Shown: one piece after another, positions 1 to 7,748 of the stretch
How positions within the stretch are numbered: position 1 is the first letter of the stretch
How the letters are laid out: each line of letters begins with the position of its first letter
Origin: Pectobacterium colocasium
GTDB taxonomy: Bacteria > Pseudomonadota > Gammaproteobacteria > Enterobacterales > Enterobacteriaceae
Direction of reading: 5' to 3'
Assembly (NCBI RefSeq): GCF_020181655.1
Contig: NZ_CP084032.1
Coordinates: 1,302,001-1,366,000, forward strand
Length of the DNA stretch: 64,000 nt
Notes under the pieces: model-generated
What the model was told of the DNA's origin: nothing
Seen by the model: the letters and a program-made list of their open reading frames with translations, nothing else
Databases searched by the model: none
Position numbers and translations under genes: made by a program

Positions 1-356
1 CAGGCCGGAAGCGTATTGATATTGCTTTCATCGAAAGCGAGCGATTCGCAGATTTTTTGCAACTGGCGGTAGCTGTCTGGGCTGAGGCGTTGCACCAGCG
101 GTGGCTCGTTATCACTGTGGCCGAAGGGGGAGTGTGCATCGGAGATATCGGCTTCGACGATGAGTGCGGTCGCCTGGCGGAGCTGTCGTAACAGCGTATC
201 GGGCAGCGGTGCCATATCCTGACTCCCCATATGAATACTGCCGACCAGATGTAGCTGTCGTTCGTTGGCAAGCTGAACGTCTATCGCCGGATAGGCATAA
301 GCCAGCGGTGAAATAAAACCAAGAAAAGTTGCGATTCTGCGCAGCAGTTGCCCCAT
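1..356 (-). CDS. ybaP: TraB/GumN family protein YbaP (3' part outside window)
   Basis: Only the N-terminal 118 or so residues lie in the window; the gene runs off the left edge. It reads on the minus strand from an ATG at 356-354 (MGQLLRRIATFLGF...). A hydrophobic leader ending near LAYA suggests export. The segment LHLVGSIHMGSQDM followed by a conserved IVEADI motif is the TraB/GumN (haem-binding-like, possibly peptidase-like fold) signature. The same gene neighbours copA in E. coli, which supports the name. Molecular function is not established for the family member. The intergenic region to its right leads into the hicA promoter on the other strand. Confidence 0.8.
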   Translation of the reverse strand, partial: MGQLLRRIATFLGFISPLAYAYPAIDVQLANERQLHLVGSIHMGSQDMAPLPDTLLRQLRQATALIVEADISDAHSPFGHSDNEPPLVQRLSPDSYRQLQKICESLAFDESNINTLPA

Positions 357-493
357 TGATTCCGCCTCCTGATGTGGGAATAACTATGCTAAACGCTAGA
401 TGCGGAACAATACAAGGTGTACCAATCCTAAGGGCACTGAAGCCTCAGAGTTTGGCTGCTCATCCGTTATCGATTTTCCCTGCGCGTAAAATA

Positions 494-521
494 TTGATGG
501 GTGTGTATTAGTGTGTATAAT
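494..521 (+). promoter_or_regulatory. hicA promoter with overlapping 10-bp direct repeat operator
   Basis: TTGATG at 494-499 and TATAAT at 516-521 are 16 bp apart, just upstream of the AGGAGGA Shine-Dalgarno (534-540) of hicA. The spacer and -10 are made of two near-identical 10-mers, gtgtgtatta (501-510) and gtgtgtataa (511-520). HicB antitoxins with a ribbon-helix-helix domain autorepress their operon, so this repeat is a likely operator; that assignment is inference. Confidence 0.6.
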
Positions 522-543
522 GAAAATCAGGTTAGGAGGATAT

Positions 544-725
544 ATGAAATCAACTGACCTGATAAAGGAGCTGGCAGCGGCAGGTTGTGAGTGCAAACGG
601 CATAACGGCGGAAGCCATCAAATATGGTGGTCACCCATTACCGGAAAAACGTTTCCGGTGCCGCATCCCAAAAAGGATTTACCACTTGGAACTGTCAAAT
701 CCATCAAAAAATGGCGGGGATCTAA
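544..725 (+). CDS. hicA: HicA-family mRNA interferase toxin; normal stop reached only by a -1 shift
   Basis: Starts at ATG 544 behind a strong AGGAGGA. The protein MKSTDLIKELAAAGCE... carries the HicA dsRNA-binding-like fold signature, including the catalytic-type GGSH histidine and the PVPHPKKDLPLGTVKSIKK C-terminal motif. HicA cleaves mRNAs until neutralised by HicB. In frame zero the gene does not stop: after KK it reads WRGSNPRLFGGN straight into HicB, giving one open frame 544-1179 (211 codons). Shifting back one base at the A6 run (706-711) gives KKMAGI and a TAA at 723-725, the ending expected for the family at about 60 residues. So either a one-base deletion in the A tract fused the two genes, or expression uses slippage, or the base call is wrong. 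The coordinates given assume the shifted frame. Confidence 0.7.
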
Positions 726-737
726 TCCCCGCCTTTT
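713..737 (+). terminator. Hairpin plus T4 between hicA and hicB (attenuator-like)
   Basis: A perfect 9-bp stem, GGCGGGGAT (713-721) and ATCCCCGCC (725-733), closes a 3-nt loop that lies inside the shifted-frame hicA stop codon, and is followed by TTTT. It looks like a short intrinsic terminator or attenuator, and begins one base after the A6 tract. Confidence 0.55.
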
Positions 738-747
738 CGGAGGCAAT

Positions 748-1179
748 ATGTTTTTCTCAGTCGGTGTGGAAACGCCAAAAGATGACGCTACGGCATATGG
801 GCTGATCGTTCCGGCATTGTGTACTGATGATTACGGCTGTTTCTCCGCGGCTGACAGCCAGCAAGATATCGCACGCATGGCGCGGGAAGCGATTTTAGCC
901 CTTATTGATGAAGCGGTGAGTCGCGGAAGTCTGGACATTAAGCGACTTAATGATGCTGGATATCTGATCTATGCGGCGATGCCTGATTTCGCGGACTACG
1001 ATAGTTGGTTTGTGCTGGATGTCGATCTATCGGCTTTTGAAGGAAAGCCGCAGAGATTGAATATTTCACTTCCTGATACGTTGATACAGCGTATTGATAA
1101 TCGCGTGCGGGAGCAGCCGGGAACTTATCGCGATCGTAGCCATTTTTTGGCAGAAGCGGCACGTCATGAACTGGAGTGA
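748..1179 (+). CDS. hicB: HicB-family antitoxin
   Basis: Starts at ATG 748 with its own GGAGG five bases upstream; 143 residues. The N-terminal half (MFFSVGVETPKDDATAYGL...) is the partially degraded RNase H-like HicB fold that blocks HicA. The C-terminal section (LNISLPDTLIQRIDNRV...) is a ribbon-helix-helix DNA-binding domain, seen in the longer HicB class that autoregulates the operon. It follows hicA directly and is in the same reading frame because of the hicA frame anomaly. An independent start site means antitoxin can be made even if hicA is not translated correctly. Family identity is clear; regulation is inferred from the class. Confidence 0.85.
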   Translation: MFFSVGVETPKDDATAYGLIVPALCTDDYGCFSAADSQQDIARMAREAILALIDEAVSRGSLDIKRLNDAGYLIYAAMPDFADYDSWFVLDVDLSAFEGKPQRLNISLPDTLIQRIDNRVREQPGTYRDRSHFLAEAARHELE

Positions 1180-1241
1180 GTCTGGTTAAATAGGTCTGAC
1201 GACAGTCGATAAAAACCATGACAATTTCCGAAAGAGGAAAC

Positions 1242-1266
1242 GCGGCGCGTTGTTGAGACGCGCCGC
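1242..1266 (-). terminator. Probable copA terminator hairpin
   Basis: GCGGCGCGT (1242-1250) pairs with ACGCGCCGC (1258-1266) around a 7-nt loop, just 8 bp beyond the copA stop. On the minus strand it is followed by a weak GTTTCC rather than a full T tract. Confidence 0.55.
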
Positions 1267-1273
1267 ATTTGTA

Positions 1274-3997
1274 TTACTCACTTTTAGGTGTAAAACGCAG
1301 CAGGCGGTTAGCGTTGCTGACAACCGTGATGGAGGAGAGCGCCATGGCGGCACCAGCGACCACCGGGCTGAGTAGCGCACCGGTCAGCGGGTAAAGTACG
1401 CCCGCGGCAATCGGGATTCCCAGCGAGTTATAGATAAATGCGCCCAGCAGGTTCTGCTTCATGTTGCGCAGCGTGGCATTGGAGAGCGCCAGCGCATCGG
1501 CGACGCCGTGCAGACTGTGGCGCATCAGCGTGATGGCGGCGGTTTCAATCGCAATATCGCTGCCGCCGCCCATCGCAATGCCGACATCGGCCTGCGCCAG
1601 CGCGGGCGCATCGTTGATGCCATCACCAATCATCGCCACGCGTTTGCCTTGAGCCTGTAGCTTTTTGATGGCTTCGGCTTTTCCGTCTGGCAGCACCCCA
1701 GCAATCACCTGGTCGATACCCGCTTCTTTCGCGATGCGCTTCGCCGTAAGCGGGTTGTCCCCTGTTAGCATGACGAGCTGATAGCCCTGCCGATGCAGAC
1801 GCTGCAAGGCGCTCACGCTATCTGCTCGCAGCGGATCGTGAATAGATAACACCGCGATGATGCGACCATTCGCCGCAAGCAATACTGGCGTGATCCCGCG
1901 CTGAGCCTGTTCGTTGATCAGTGTTTCACCTTCGGTGATATCGACCTGATGCTGTTTGAGTAGTGCCGGATTCCCCAACAGCAGAGTGGTATCGCCGATC
2001 TTGCCGCTGACGCCGAGACCGCGCAGCGTACGGAACTGCTCGGTTGGCGTGAGCGGCAGATTCTCTGCTCGTTCAAGAATCGCTTTTGCCAGAGGATGAT
2101 TCGATCCCTGTTCCAGCGAGGCCGCCCAGGCCAGTGCCTGTGTTTCCGTTACGTCACCGAAGGTATGAACCGCCACAACGCGCGGCTGTCCTTCGGTTAG
2201 CGTACCGGTTTTGTCAAACACCAGCACATCTAGCTTGCTGGCCTGCTGTAAGGCATCGGCATCTCGCACCAGCACGCCAAACTCCGCAGCACGTCCGACG
2301 CCGGAAATAATCGACATCGGCGTTGCCAGCCCAAGTGCGCAGGGGCAGGCAATGATCAGGACGGTCGTGACGATGATGAGCGTGTAGACCATCTGCGGCT
2401 GCGGCCCAACGAAGAACCAGATCGCGCCGCTGAGAAGCGCAATAGCCACAACGACGGGCACAAACACGGCAGAGATGCGATCCGCCAACTGGCCGATAGC
2501 GGGTTTGCTGCTTTGTGCCTGCCTGACCAGCCGAATAATGCGCGACAGCGTGGTTTGATTACCAATTGCATCCGCTCGGAAGAGAACGCTGCCGTCGGAA
2601 ACCAGCGTACCCGCATGCACCGTATCGCCAGCTGTTTTGGCTTGCGGGATCGGCTCCCCGGTCAGCATCGCTTCATCCACCCAGACCTCACCTTGCAGTA
2701 TCTCGCCATCGACAGGAATACGATCGCCGGTTGTCAGGCGCAGCGTCATGCCGGACTGCACAGCGGACAACGGAATCGATTTCTCACCTTCTTCTGTCAC
2801 GACGCGAGCGGTGGGCGGCGTCAAATCCAGTAGCCGCTCCAACGCACGAGAAGATCGCTGGCGGGCACGCTGTTCCAGTGCATGACCGAGGTTGATTAAA
2901 CCGATGATCATCGCGCTGGCTTCATAATAAAGATGGCGCGCCGCCATTGGAAAAAGGTCCGGCCACAGGTTAACGGTAATGGAGTAAAGCCACGCCGCCC
3001 CCGTTCCCAGCGCGACCAGCGTATCCATGGTTGCGACACCGTTTCTAAGGCTACGCCAGGCGTTACGGTAAAAATGACTGCCAGCCAATACCATCACCGC
3101 CAGCGTCAAAATACCGATGATGAGCCACGGCGTTTGGCTTTCTGGCGTCAGACTCATGCTGCCGCCCAGCACGCCCCACAGCATTAGCGGCACACCGAGC
3201 AGTAAGCCCAGCGCGGCCTGCCATTGGAAACGGCGGATTGCCTGCTGAGAGGTTTGCTGCTGGCGCGCGCGGCGTGCTTCTTCGTCCTGAATGATTTCCG
3301 CCCCATAGCCCGATTGTTCAACGGCGGCAATCAACGCTTCCGGTTCAGCATGACCGCTGACCAACGCACTGCGTTCGGCCAGATTGACACGCGCTTGCGT
3401 GACGCCGCTGACGTTTTGCAGCGCCGTCTGTACGCGGTTTACGCAGCTGGCGCAGCTCATGCCCTGAAGCAGGAGCTGCACGCTGTCGTCATCGTGGGTG
3501 GACGATGTGGTTGTTGCCGGAAGAATACTCTCGGCCGCTGGCAGCGCTTCCGGCGTCGTCGCTACCTGTGCCAGCGGCTCAGTTTTTGGGTGAACACTCT
3601 CCTGCACGCTGGCGTGATAGCCGGCTTCTTCAATGGCGCTAATCAGTATTGTGGCCTCAACGTTGCCGTACACGCTTGCCTGCTCTGTAGTGACATCCGT
3701 CGCCACAACGCCGGGAATAACTTCCAGCACTTTACGCGTAGCCGCGACGCAGTGATTGCAGCTCAGGCCGGAAAGCTGGAGGGACACATCCGGTGTAGTC
3801 GCAAGCTGCGCTTCGTAGCCAGCCTGCTCAATGGCGTCGATCAACGTCTGCGAATCAATGTCGCCGCTGACGCTGGCGTACTGTTGTGTGACGCTGGTTT
3901 GTTCGACCGCAGGAAGCGCGTCCAGTGCTTTTTTAACACGTTGGACACAGTGTCCGCAGGTTAGACCCTGCAATGACAACACGATGGTTTGTGACAT
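1274..3997 (-). CDS. copA: Cu(I)-exporting P-type ATPase CopA with three N-terminal metal-binding domains
   Basis: This 907-residue inner-membrane P1B-type ATPase pumps cytoplasmic Cu(I) to the periplasm. Three HMA domains with CxxC pairs lie at about residues 14/17 (GLTCGHC), 80/83 (GLSCNHC) and 182/185 (GMSCASC). They are followed by the transmembrane domain with the CPC copper motif ([13 protein letters not shown]), the phosphorylation motif DKTGTLTEG and the hinge motif [11 protein letters not shown]. coli CopA has two such N-terminal domains, so this version carries one more. The start ATG at 3997 has GGGAG upstream. It is transcribed divergently from cueR, and the intervening 116 bp hold a typical CueR-type promoter, so induction by copper is expected. 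Confidence 0.97.
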   Translation of the reverse strand: MSQTIVLSLQGLTCGHCVQRVKKALDALPAVEQTSVTQQYASVSGDIDSQTLIDAIEQAGYEAQLATTPDVSLQLSGLSCNHCVAATRKVLEVIPGVVATDVTTEQASVYGNVEATILISAIEEAGYHASVQESVHPKTEPLAQVATTPEALPAAESILPATTTSSTHDDDSVQLLLQGMSCASCVNRVQTALQNVSGVTQARVNLAERSALVSGHAEPEALIAAVEQSGYGAEIIQDEEARRARQQQTSQQAIRRFQWQAALGLLLGVPLMLWGVLGGSMSLTPESQTPWLIIGILTLAVMVLAGSHFYRNAWRSLRNGVATMDTLVALGTGAAWLYSITVNLWPDLFPMAARHLYYEASAMIIGLINLGHALEQRARQRSSRALERLLDLTPPTARVVTEEGEKSIPLSAVQSGMTLRLTTGDRIPVDGEILQGEVWVDEAMLTGEPIPQAKTAGDTVHAGTLVSDGSVLFRADAIGNQTTLSRIIRLVRQAQSSKPAIGQLADRISAVFVPVVVAIALLSGAIWFFVGPQPQMVYTLIIVTTVLIIACPCALGLATPMSIISGVGRAAEFGVLVRDADALQQASKLDVLVFDKTGTLTEGQPRVVAVHTFGDVTETQALAWAASLEQGSNHPLAKAILERAENLPLTPTEQFRTLRGLGVSGKIGDTTLLLGNPALLKQHQVDITEGETLINEQAQRGITPVLLAANGRIIAVLSIHDPLRADSVSALQRLHRQGYQLVMLTGDNPLTAKRIAKEAGIDQVIAGVLPDGKAEAIKKLQAQGKRVAMIGDGINDAPALAQADVGIAMGGGSDIAIETAAITLMRHSLHGVADALALSNATLRNMKQNLLGAFIYNSLGIPIAAGVLYPLTGALLSPVVAGAAMALSSITVVSNANRLLRFTPKSE

Positions 3998-4072
3998 AAT
4001 AATTTTCTCCCGTGATCACAGCCGGAGGTGAAAGACGTTGACCGGCTATCTGATTTCTACTAGTTATTGGGT

Positions 4073-4103
4073 AAGGTAAACCTTCTAGCAAGGGGAGGGT
4101 CAA
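4073..4103 (-). promoter_or_regulatory. CueR-type copA promoter with 19-bp spacer
   Basis: On the minus strand, -35 TTGACC (4103-4098) and -10 TACCTT (4078-4073) are separated by 19 bp. The spacer contains the dyad CCTTGCTAGAAGG. An overlong spacer with a centred dyad is the signature of MerR-family activation, and the sequence resembles the known E. coli copA promoter. Confidence 0.85.
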
Positions 4104-4113
4104 GGGGGAAATC

Positions 4114-4530
4114 ATGAATATCAGTGATGTCGCGAAAAAAACCGGTCTTAGCAGTAAAACCATTCGCTTCTATGAAGAAAAAGAACTTCTGACTACGCCG
4201 CTGCGTTCTGAAAATGGTTACCGTAGCTACGACGATCATCACGTTGAAGAGCTCACGCTGCTGCGCCAGGCTCGTCAGGTTGGGTTTAATCTGGATGAAT
4301 GCCGGGAACTGGTGACGCTGTTTAACGATCCGCTGCGGCGAAGTGCGGATGTCAAAGCGCGTACCTTGCAGAAAGTGCACGAAATCGAAATGCATATCGA
4401 AGAGCTAAAAACGATGCGTGAACAGTTGCTGGCGCTGGCCGAGCAGTGTCCGGGTGACGGTGGGGCGGACTGTCCGATAATCAATAATCTGGCGGGCTGT
4501 TGTCAGAAGAGTAAGTCGTCGGAAGCGTAA
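4114..4530 (+). CDS. cueR: Cu(I)-responsive MerR-family regulator CueR
   Basis: 138 residues, starting ATG 4114 after AAGGGGGAA. The N-terminal winged helix-turn-helix ([21 protein letters not shown]) is the MerR signature, followed by a dimerisation helix. The metal-binding loop has cysteines at positions 112 and 120 (CPGDGGADC), the exact spacing of the Cu(I) ligands in E. coli CueR; a further CC pair lies near the C-terminus. It binds the spacer of the adjacent copA promoter and unwinds it when loaded with Cu(I), Ag(I) or Au(I). It is divergent from its target copA, and its own leader overlaps the copA promoter, so mutual regulation is likely. Confidence 0.95.
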   Translation: MNISDVAKKTGLSSKTIRFYEEKELLTTPLRSENGYRSYDDHHVEELTLLRQARQVGFNLDECRELVTLFNDPLRRSADVKARTLQKVHEIEMHIEELKTMREQLLALAEQCPGDGGADCPIINNLAGCCQKSKSSEA

Positions 4531-4555
4531 ATTGCCAAAAAGTAAGCCGTCATAA

Positions 4556-4574
4556 AGGGGAGACGGGCTCCCCT
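4556..4574. terminator. Hairpin between convergent cueR and ybbJ
   Basis: AGGGGAG (4556-4562) pairs with CTCCCCT (4568-4574) around ACGGG. It lies 25 bp after cueR and 14 bp beyond the ybbJ stop. There is no clear T tract on either strand, so a terminator role is only likely. Confidence 0.4.
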
Positions 4575-4587
4575 ACAGTGTGTGCGG

Positions 4588-5043
4588 TTAGCGCTCTGTT
4601 GGGCGCACATGCAGCGTGATGCCATCAATGGCAATCACTTCGACAGGCGTGCCCGCGGGCAGATCCTGCTCTGCTTTCACACGCCAACTGCTGTCACCGA
4701 TGTTTACCCGGCCGAAACAGTTAGTCACCGGGTCGGTCAGGGTCGCGCGCAGGCCAATCAACTGCTGCCCGCGTTGGTTGAGCGTTGACTGTGGGCGTGA
4801 CAGCGTCCGTTTACGTAGCCAATACCACCAGAGCAGCGCCGTGACGATCGTCAGGATGGCAAAAATTGTTCCCTGCCATGGCCAGCCCAGCGGCATGACC
4901 CACGTGAGCAGCCCAACCAATACCGCCGATAAGCCGCTCCACAGTAAATAGCCACTGGCGCCTAGCATTTCGGCGGCTAAAAGCAGGCCGCCGAGTGACA
5001 GCCAGAACCAGTGCGCATTTTCCATCACCAGTTCAATGCCCAT
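4588..5043 (-). CDS. ybbJ: NfeD-family inner-membrane protein YbbJ
   Basis: 151 residues: a hydrophobic N-terminal half with about three membrane segments ([44 protein letters not shown]), then a soluble C-terminal OB-fold-like NfeD domain ([35 protein letters not shown]). NfeD proteins are encoded with SPFH/stomatin proteins and are thought to act with them. Its ATG overlaps the qmcA stop by one base (TAATG), implying translational coupling in a qmcA-ybbJ operon. A second possible start is the internal Met at residue 7. Confidence 0.9.
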   Translation of the reverse strand: MGIELVMENAHWFWLSLGGLLLAAEMLGASGYLLWSGLSAVLVGLLTWVMPLGWPWQGTIFAILTIVTALLWWYWLRKRTLSRPQSTLNQRGQQLIGLRATLTDPVTNCFGRVNIGDSSWRVKAEQDLPAGTPVEVIAIDGITLHVRPTER

Positions 5044-5957
5044 TATTTACCTCGGCTTTCTTTACTGTCTTTAACCAGTTCTGCAATTCCGCCGATAGCA
5101 CCCATTAAATTGCTGGCTTCCAACGGCATCATGATGACTTTGCTGTTATTGGAAGAACCAATCTGTTGCAGTGCATCGGTATATTTCTGGGCGATGAAGT
5201 AGTTGACTGCCTGAATGTCGCCCGCCGCGATGGCCTCTGACACCATCTTGGTTGCCTGTGCTTCCGCTTCCGCCGCACGTTCACGCGCCTCTGCTTCCAG
5301 GAACGCGGACTGACGCAGGCCTTCTGCTTTCAGGATCTGCGACTGTTTTTCCCCTTCGGCTTTCAGGATTGCGGCCTGACGCACCCCTTCGGCTTCCAGA
5401 ATATCGGCACGCTTGTTACGTTCCGCTTTCATCTGCGCGTTCATCGCGGCAATCAGCTCTGTTGGCGGACGAACGTCGCGGATCTCAATACGGGTAATCT
5501 TAATGCCCCACGGGTTGGTCGCTTCGTCCACGATATGCAGCAGGCGGGTATTGATGCTGTCACGCTGAGACAGCATTTCGTCCAGCTCCATCGAACCCAG
5601 TACGGTACGAATGTTGGTCATTGTCAGATTGACGATAGCCTGTTCCAGATTGCTAACTTCATAAGCGGCGCGAGCCGGATCGATAACCTGGATAAAACAC
5701 ACCGCGTCGATGGTGACGTTGGCGTTATCTTTCGAAATGATTTCCTGTGAGGGAATATCCAGCACCTGTTCCATCATATTAATTTTGCGGCCGACACGAT
5801 CCATAAATGGCACGACCAGATTAAGGCCCGGCATCAGCGTTTTGGTATAACGACCAAACCGTTCCACAGTCCATTGATATCCCTGGGGTACGATTTTGAT
5901 GCCTGACCAGACAATGATGAGTGCAACAAAGATCAAAATAGGAATGACGGTGAGCAT
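5043..5957 (-). CDS. qmcA: SPFH/band 7 (stomatin-like) membrane protein QmcA
   Basis: 304 residues with one N-terminal membrane anchor ([22 protein letters not shown]), followed by the SPFH/PHB domain ([24 protein letters not shown]...) and a long alanine/glutamate-rich coiled coil with [13 protein letters not shown] repeats. QmcA forms large membrane assemblies; in E. coli it is linked functionally to the FtsH/HflKC system, though its direct role is unsettled. It is the first gene of the qmcA-ybbJ pair. Its upstream side faces yfaE, whereas in E. coli fetAB lies next to it. Confidence 0.92.
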   Translation of the reverse strand: MLTVIPILIFVALIIVWSGIKIVPQGYQWTVERFGRYTKTLMPGLNLVVPFMDRVGRKINMMEQVLDIPSQEIISKDNANVTIDAVCFIQVIDPARAAYEVSNLEQAIVNLTMTNIRTVLGSMELDEMLSQRDSINTRLLHIVDEATNPWGIKITRIEIRDVRPPTELIAAMNAQMKAERNKRADILEAEGVRQAAILKAEGEKQSQILKAEGLRQSAFLEAEARERAAEAEAQATKMVSEAIAAGDIQAVNYFIAQKYTDALQQIGSSNNSKVIMMPLEASNLMGAIGGIAELVKDSKESRGK

Positions 5958-6034
5958 GTTTTAAAACCTCCAGGTTGTTTTATATCGGTCAAAAGACGAT
6001 GTCAGCGGGTAGTGTAACTCACTTGCGTAGGAAA

Positions 6035-6055
6035 GCGGGCAGGAAATGCGCCCGC
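6035..6055 (-). terminator. Probable terminator of the nrdAB-yfaE unit
   Basis: On the minus strand GCGGGC (6055-6050) and GCCCGC (6040-6035) flank a 9-nt loop and are followed by TTTC. It lies about 50 bp after the yfaE stop. Confidence 0.5.
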
Positions 6056-6103
6056 CAGCGAGAGCGATAGACGGAGTAGTCGATGTGGGAGGACGGAACG
6101 GGA

Positions 6104-6364
6104 TTAAATATCGAGTTCGATGTCGCCTTGCGGCATGCAGCAGCAGGGGAGAATTTCATCCTGTTGGATGCAGGCCAGTGGGGTTTGGCGATACGCGACT
6201 CTGCCTTTTACCAGACGCAGTCGGCAGGAACCGCAATAGCCGGAGCGGCACTGATATTCAATGCTGACGCGGTTGGACTCCAGCACATCCAGCAGGGAAG
6301 GGCCGTCGTCTGAGCAGGAAAACTGCGCACCGGATGTGCGCAGTGTGATCGTTGGATTGCTCAT
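6104..6364 (-). CDS. yfaE: 2Fe-2S ferredoxin YfaE (ribonucleotide reductase maintenance)
   Basis: 86 residues with the plant-type ferredoxin cluster motif CRSGYCGSC followed by a distal cysteine in TPLACIQQ. In E. coli YfaE supplies electrons that rebuild the diferric-tyrosyl radical of NrdB. It starts 3 bp after the nrdB stop, so it is co-translated with its partner in the nrdA-nrdB-yfaE order. Length matches the E. coli protein. Confidence 0.93.
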   Translation of the reverse strand: MSNPTITLRTSGAQFSCSDDGPSLLDVLESNRVSIEYQCRSGYCGSCRLRLVKGRVAYRQTPLACIQQDEILPCCCMPQGDIELDI

Positions 6365-6367
6365 CGC

Positions 6368-7498
6368 TTACAGTTGGAAATCGCTCAGGTCATCGTCGCT
6401 GATTTCTGAATCGATCTGGCCGACCAGATAGGAGCTGACTTCCACTTCCTGAGGCGCGACCTGCACGTTATCGGATACCAGCCAGGCATTGATCCACGGA
6501 ATAGGGTTAGTGCGCGTCTGGAACGGCAGCGGCAGCCCAACCGCCTGCATGCGAATGTTGGTGATGTACTCCACGTACTGGCACAGGATATCCTTGTTCA
6601 GACCAATCATCGAACCGTCGCGGAACAGGTATTCCGCCCACTCTTTTTCCTGCTGCGCGGCGAGCACAAACAGGTCATAACACTCTTGCTGACACTCTTC
6701 GGCAATCTGCGCCATTTCAGGATCGTCATGGCCAGAGCGCATCAGGTTCAACATGTGCTGCGTGCCGGTCAGGTGCAGCGCTTCATCACGCGCGATCAGC
6801 TTGATGATTTTGGCGTTGCCTTCCATGAGCTCGCGTTCTGCAAAAGCAAATGAACACGCGAAGCTGACGTAGAAGCGAATGGCTTCCAGCGCGTTCACAC
6901 TCATCAGGCACAGATACAACTGCTTTTTGAGCGTGTGCAGGTTCACTGTCACGGTCTTGCCGTTAACCTGATGTGTGCCTTCGCCCAGCAGATGATAGTA
7001 GCTGGTCATTTCGATCAGCGAGTCATAGTAGCCGGAGATATCTTTGGCGCGCTTCAGGATCTCGTCATTCGTGACGATATCGTCAAACACCAGAGACGGA
7101 TCGTTCACGATATTACGGATGATGTGCGTGTAAGAGCGTGAGTGAATGGTTTCTGAGAAAGCCCAGGTTTCTACCCAGGTTTCCAGCTCAGGGATCGAAA
7201 TCAGCGGCAGCAGCGCCACGTTTGGGCTACGACCCTGAATCGAATCCAGCAGCGTCTGGTATTTAAGATTGCTGATAAAGATATGCTTTTCATGATCGGG
7301 CAGTGCCTGATAGTCGATACGATCGCGCGACACGTCGACTTCTTCCGGGCGCCAGAAGAAGGACAGTTGCTTTTCGATCAGCTTTTCGAAAATTTCATAT
7401 TTTTGCTGGTCGAAACGGGCAACGTTAACGGACTGGCCGAAGAACATCGGTTCTAGCAACTGGTCATTTTTATTCTGTGAAAAAGTGGTATAGGCCAT
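6368..7498 (-). CDS. nrdB: Class Ia ribonucleoside-diphosphate reductase beta subunit
   Basis: 376 codons from ATG 7498 ([13 protein letters not shown]), matching the usual NrdB start; an in-frame start four codons upstream is not needed. The protein houses the diiron centre and the tyrosyl radical. Recognisable are the helix with the radical tyrosine ([11 protein letters not shown]), the ligand segments [14 protein letters not shown] and [15 protein letters not shown], and the flexible C-terminal tail ending DDLSDFQL that docks on NrdA. It lies downstream of nrdA but is separated from it by 250 bp filled with two repeat elements, which is unusual. Confidence 0.97.
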   Translation of the reverse strand: MAYTTFSQNKNDQLLEPMFFGQSVNVARFDQQKYEIFEKLIEKQLSFFWRPEEVDVSRDRIDYQALPDHEKHIFISNLKYQTLLDSIQGRSPNVALLPLISIPELETWVETWAFSETIHSRSYTHIIRNIVNDPSLVFDDIVTNDEILKRAKDISGYYDSLIEMTSYYHLLGEGTHQVNGKTVTVNLHTLKKQLYLCLMSVNALEAIRFYVSFACSFAFAERELMEGNAKIIKLIARDEALHLTGTQHMLNLMRSGHDDPEMAQIAEECQQECYDLFVLAAQQEKEWAEYLFRDGSMIGLNKDILCQYVEYITNIRMQAVGLPLPFQTRTNPIPWINAWLVSDNVQVAPQEVEVSSYLVGQIDSEISDDDLSDFQL

Positions 7499-7507
7499 GA
7501 GTCTCTC

Positions 7508-7582
7508 CAAAAAATGCCGGGAGCATTTTTTAATGCCGATTGCGGCAGCCCCGTAGGGGGTGGGCAGGGACGCCCGCTATAA
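7508..7582 (-). repeat. About 75-bp palindromic repeat, copy A (nrdA-nrdB spacer)
   Basis: Read on the minus strand it is an array of hairpins: a GCGGGC...GCCC arm, CCCC-TA-CGGGG, GCCGC-AA-TCGGC, and AATGCTCCCGGCATT. The same order of hairpins is found in copies at 30342, 45629 and 53947. It lies only a few bases ahead of the nrdB ATG. Confidence 0.75.
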
Positions 7583-7586
7583 AAGG

Positions 7587-7613
7587 ATGAAAGGCTGCAT
7601 TGCAGCCTTTCAT
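7587..7613. repeat. Perfect 13-bp inverted repeat in the nrdA-nrdB spacer
   Basis: ATGAAAGGCTGCA (7587-7599) is mirrored by TGCAGCCTTTCAT (7601-7613). As RNA it would form a stable stem between nrdA and nrdB. No T tract follows on the minus strand, so RNA processing or stability is more likely than termination. Confidence 0.7.
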
Positions 7614-7616
7614 TAT

Positions 7617-7743
<127 letters not shown>

Positions 7744-7748
7744 TTGGC

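Noticed and set aside
947-1219. Short open frame antisense to hicB
   Set aside because: It overlaps the DNA-binding domain of HicB and has no sign of independent coding.
3224-3964. 246-codon open frame antisense to copA
   Set aside because: It is the mirror of the highly conserved HMA region, has no ribosome binding site and shows no recognisable domain.
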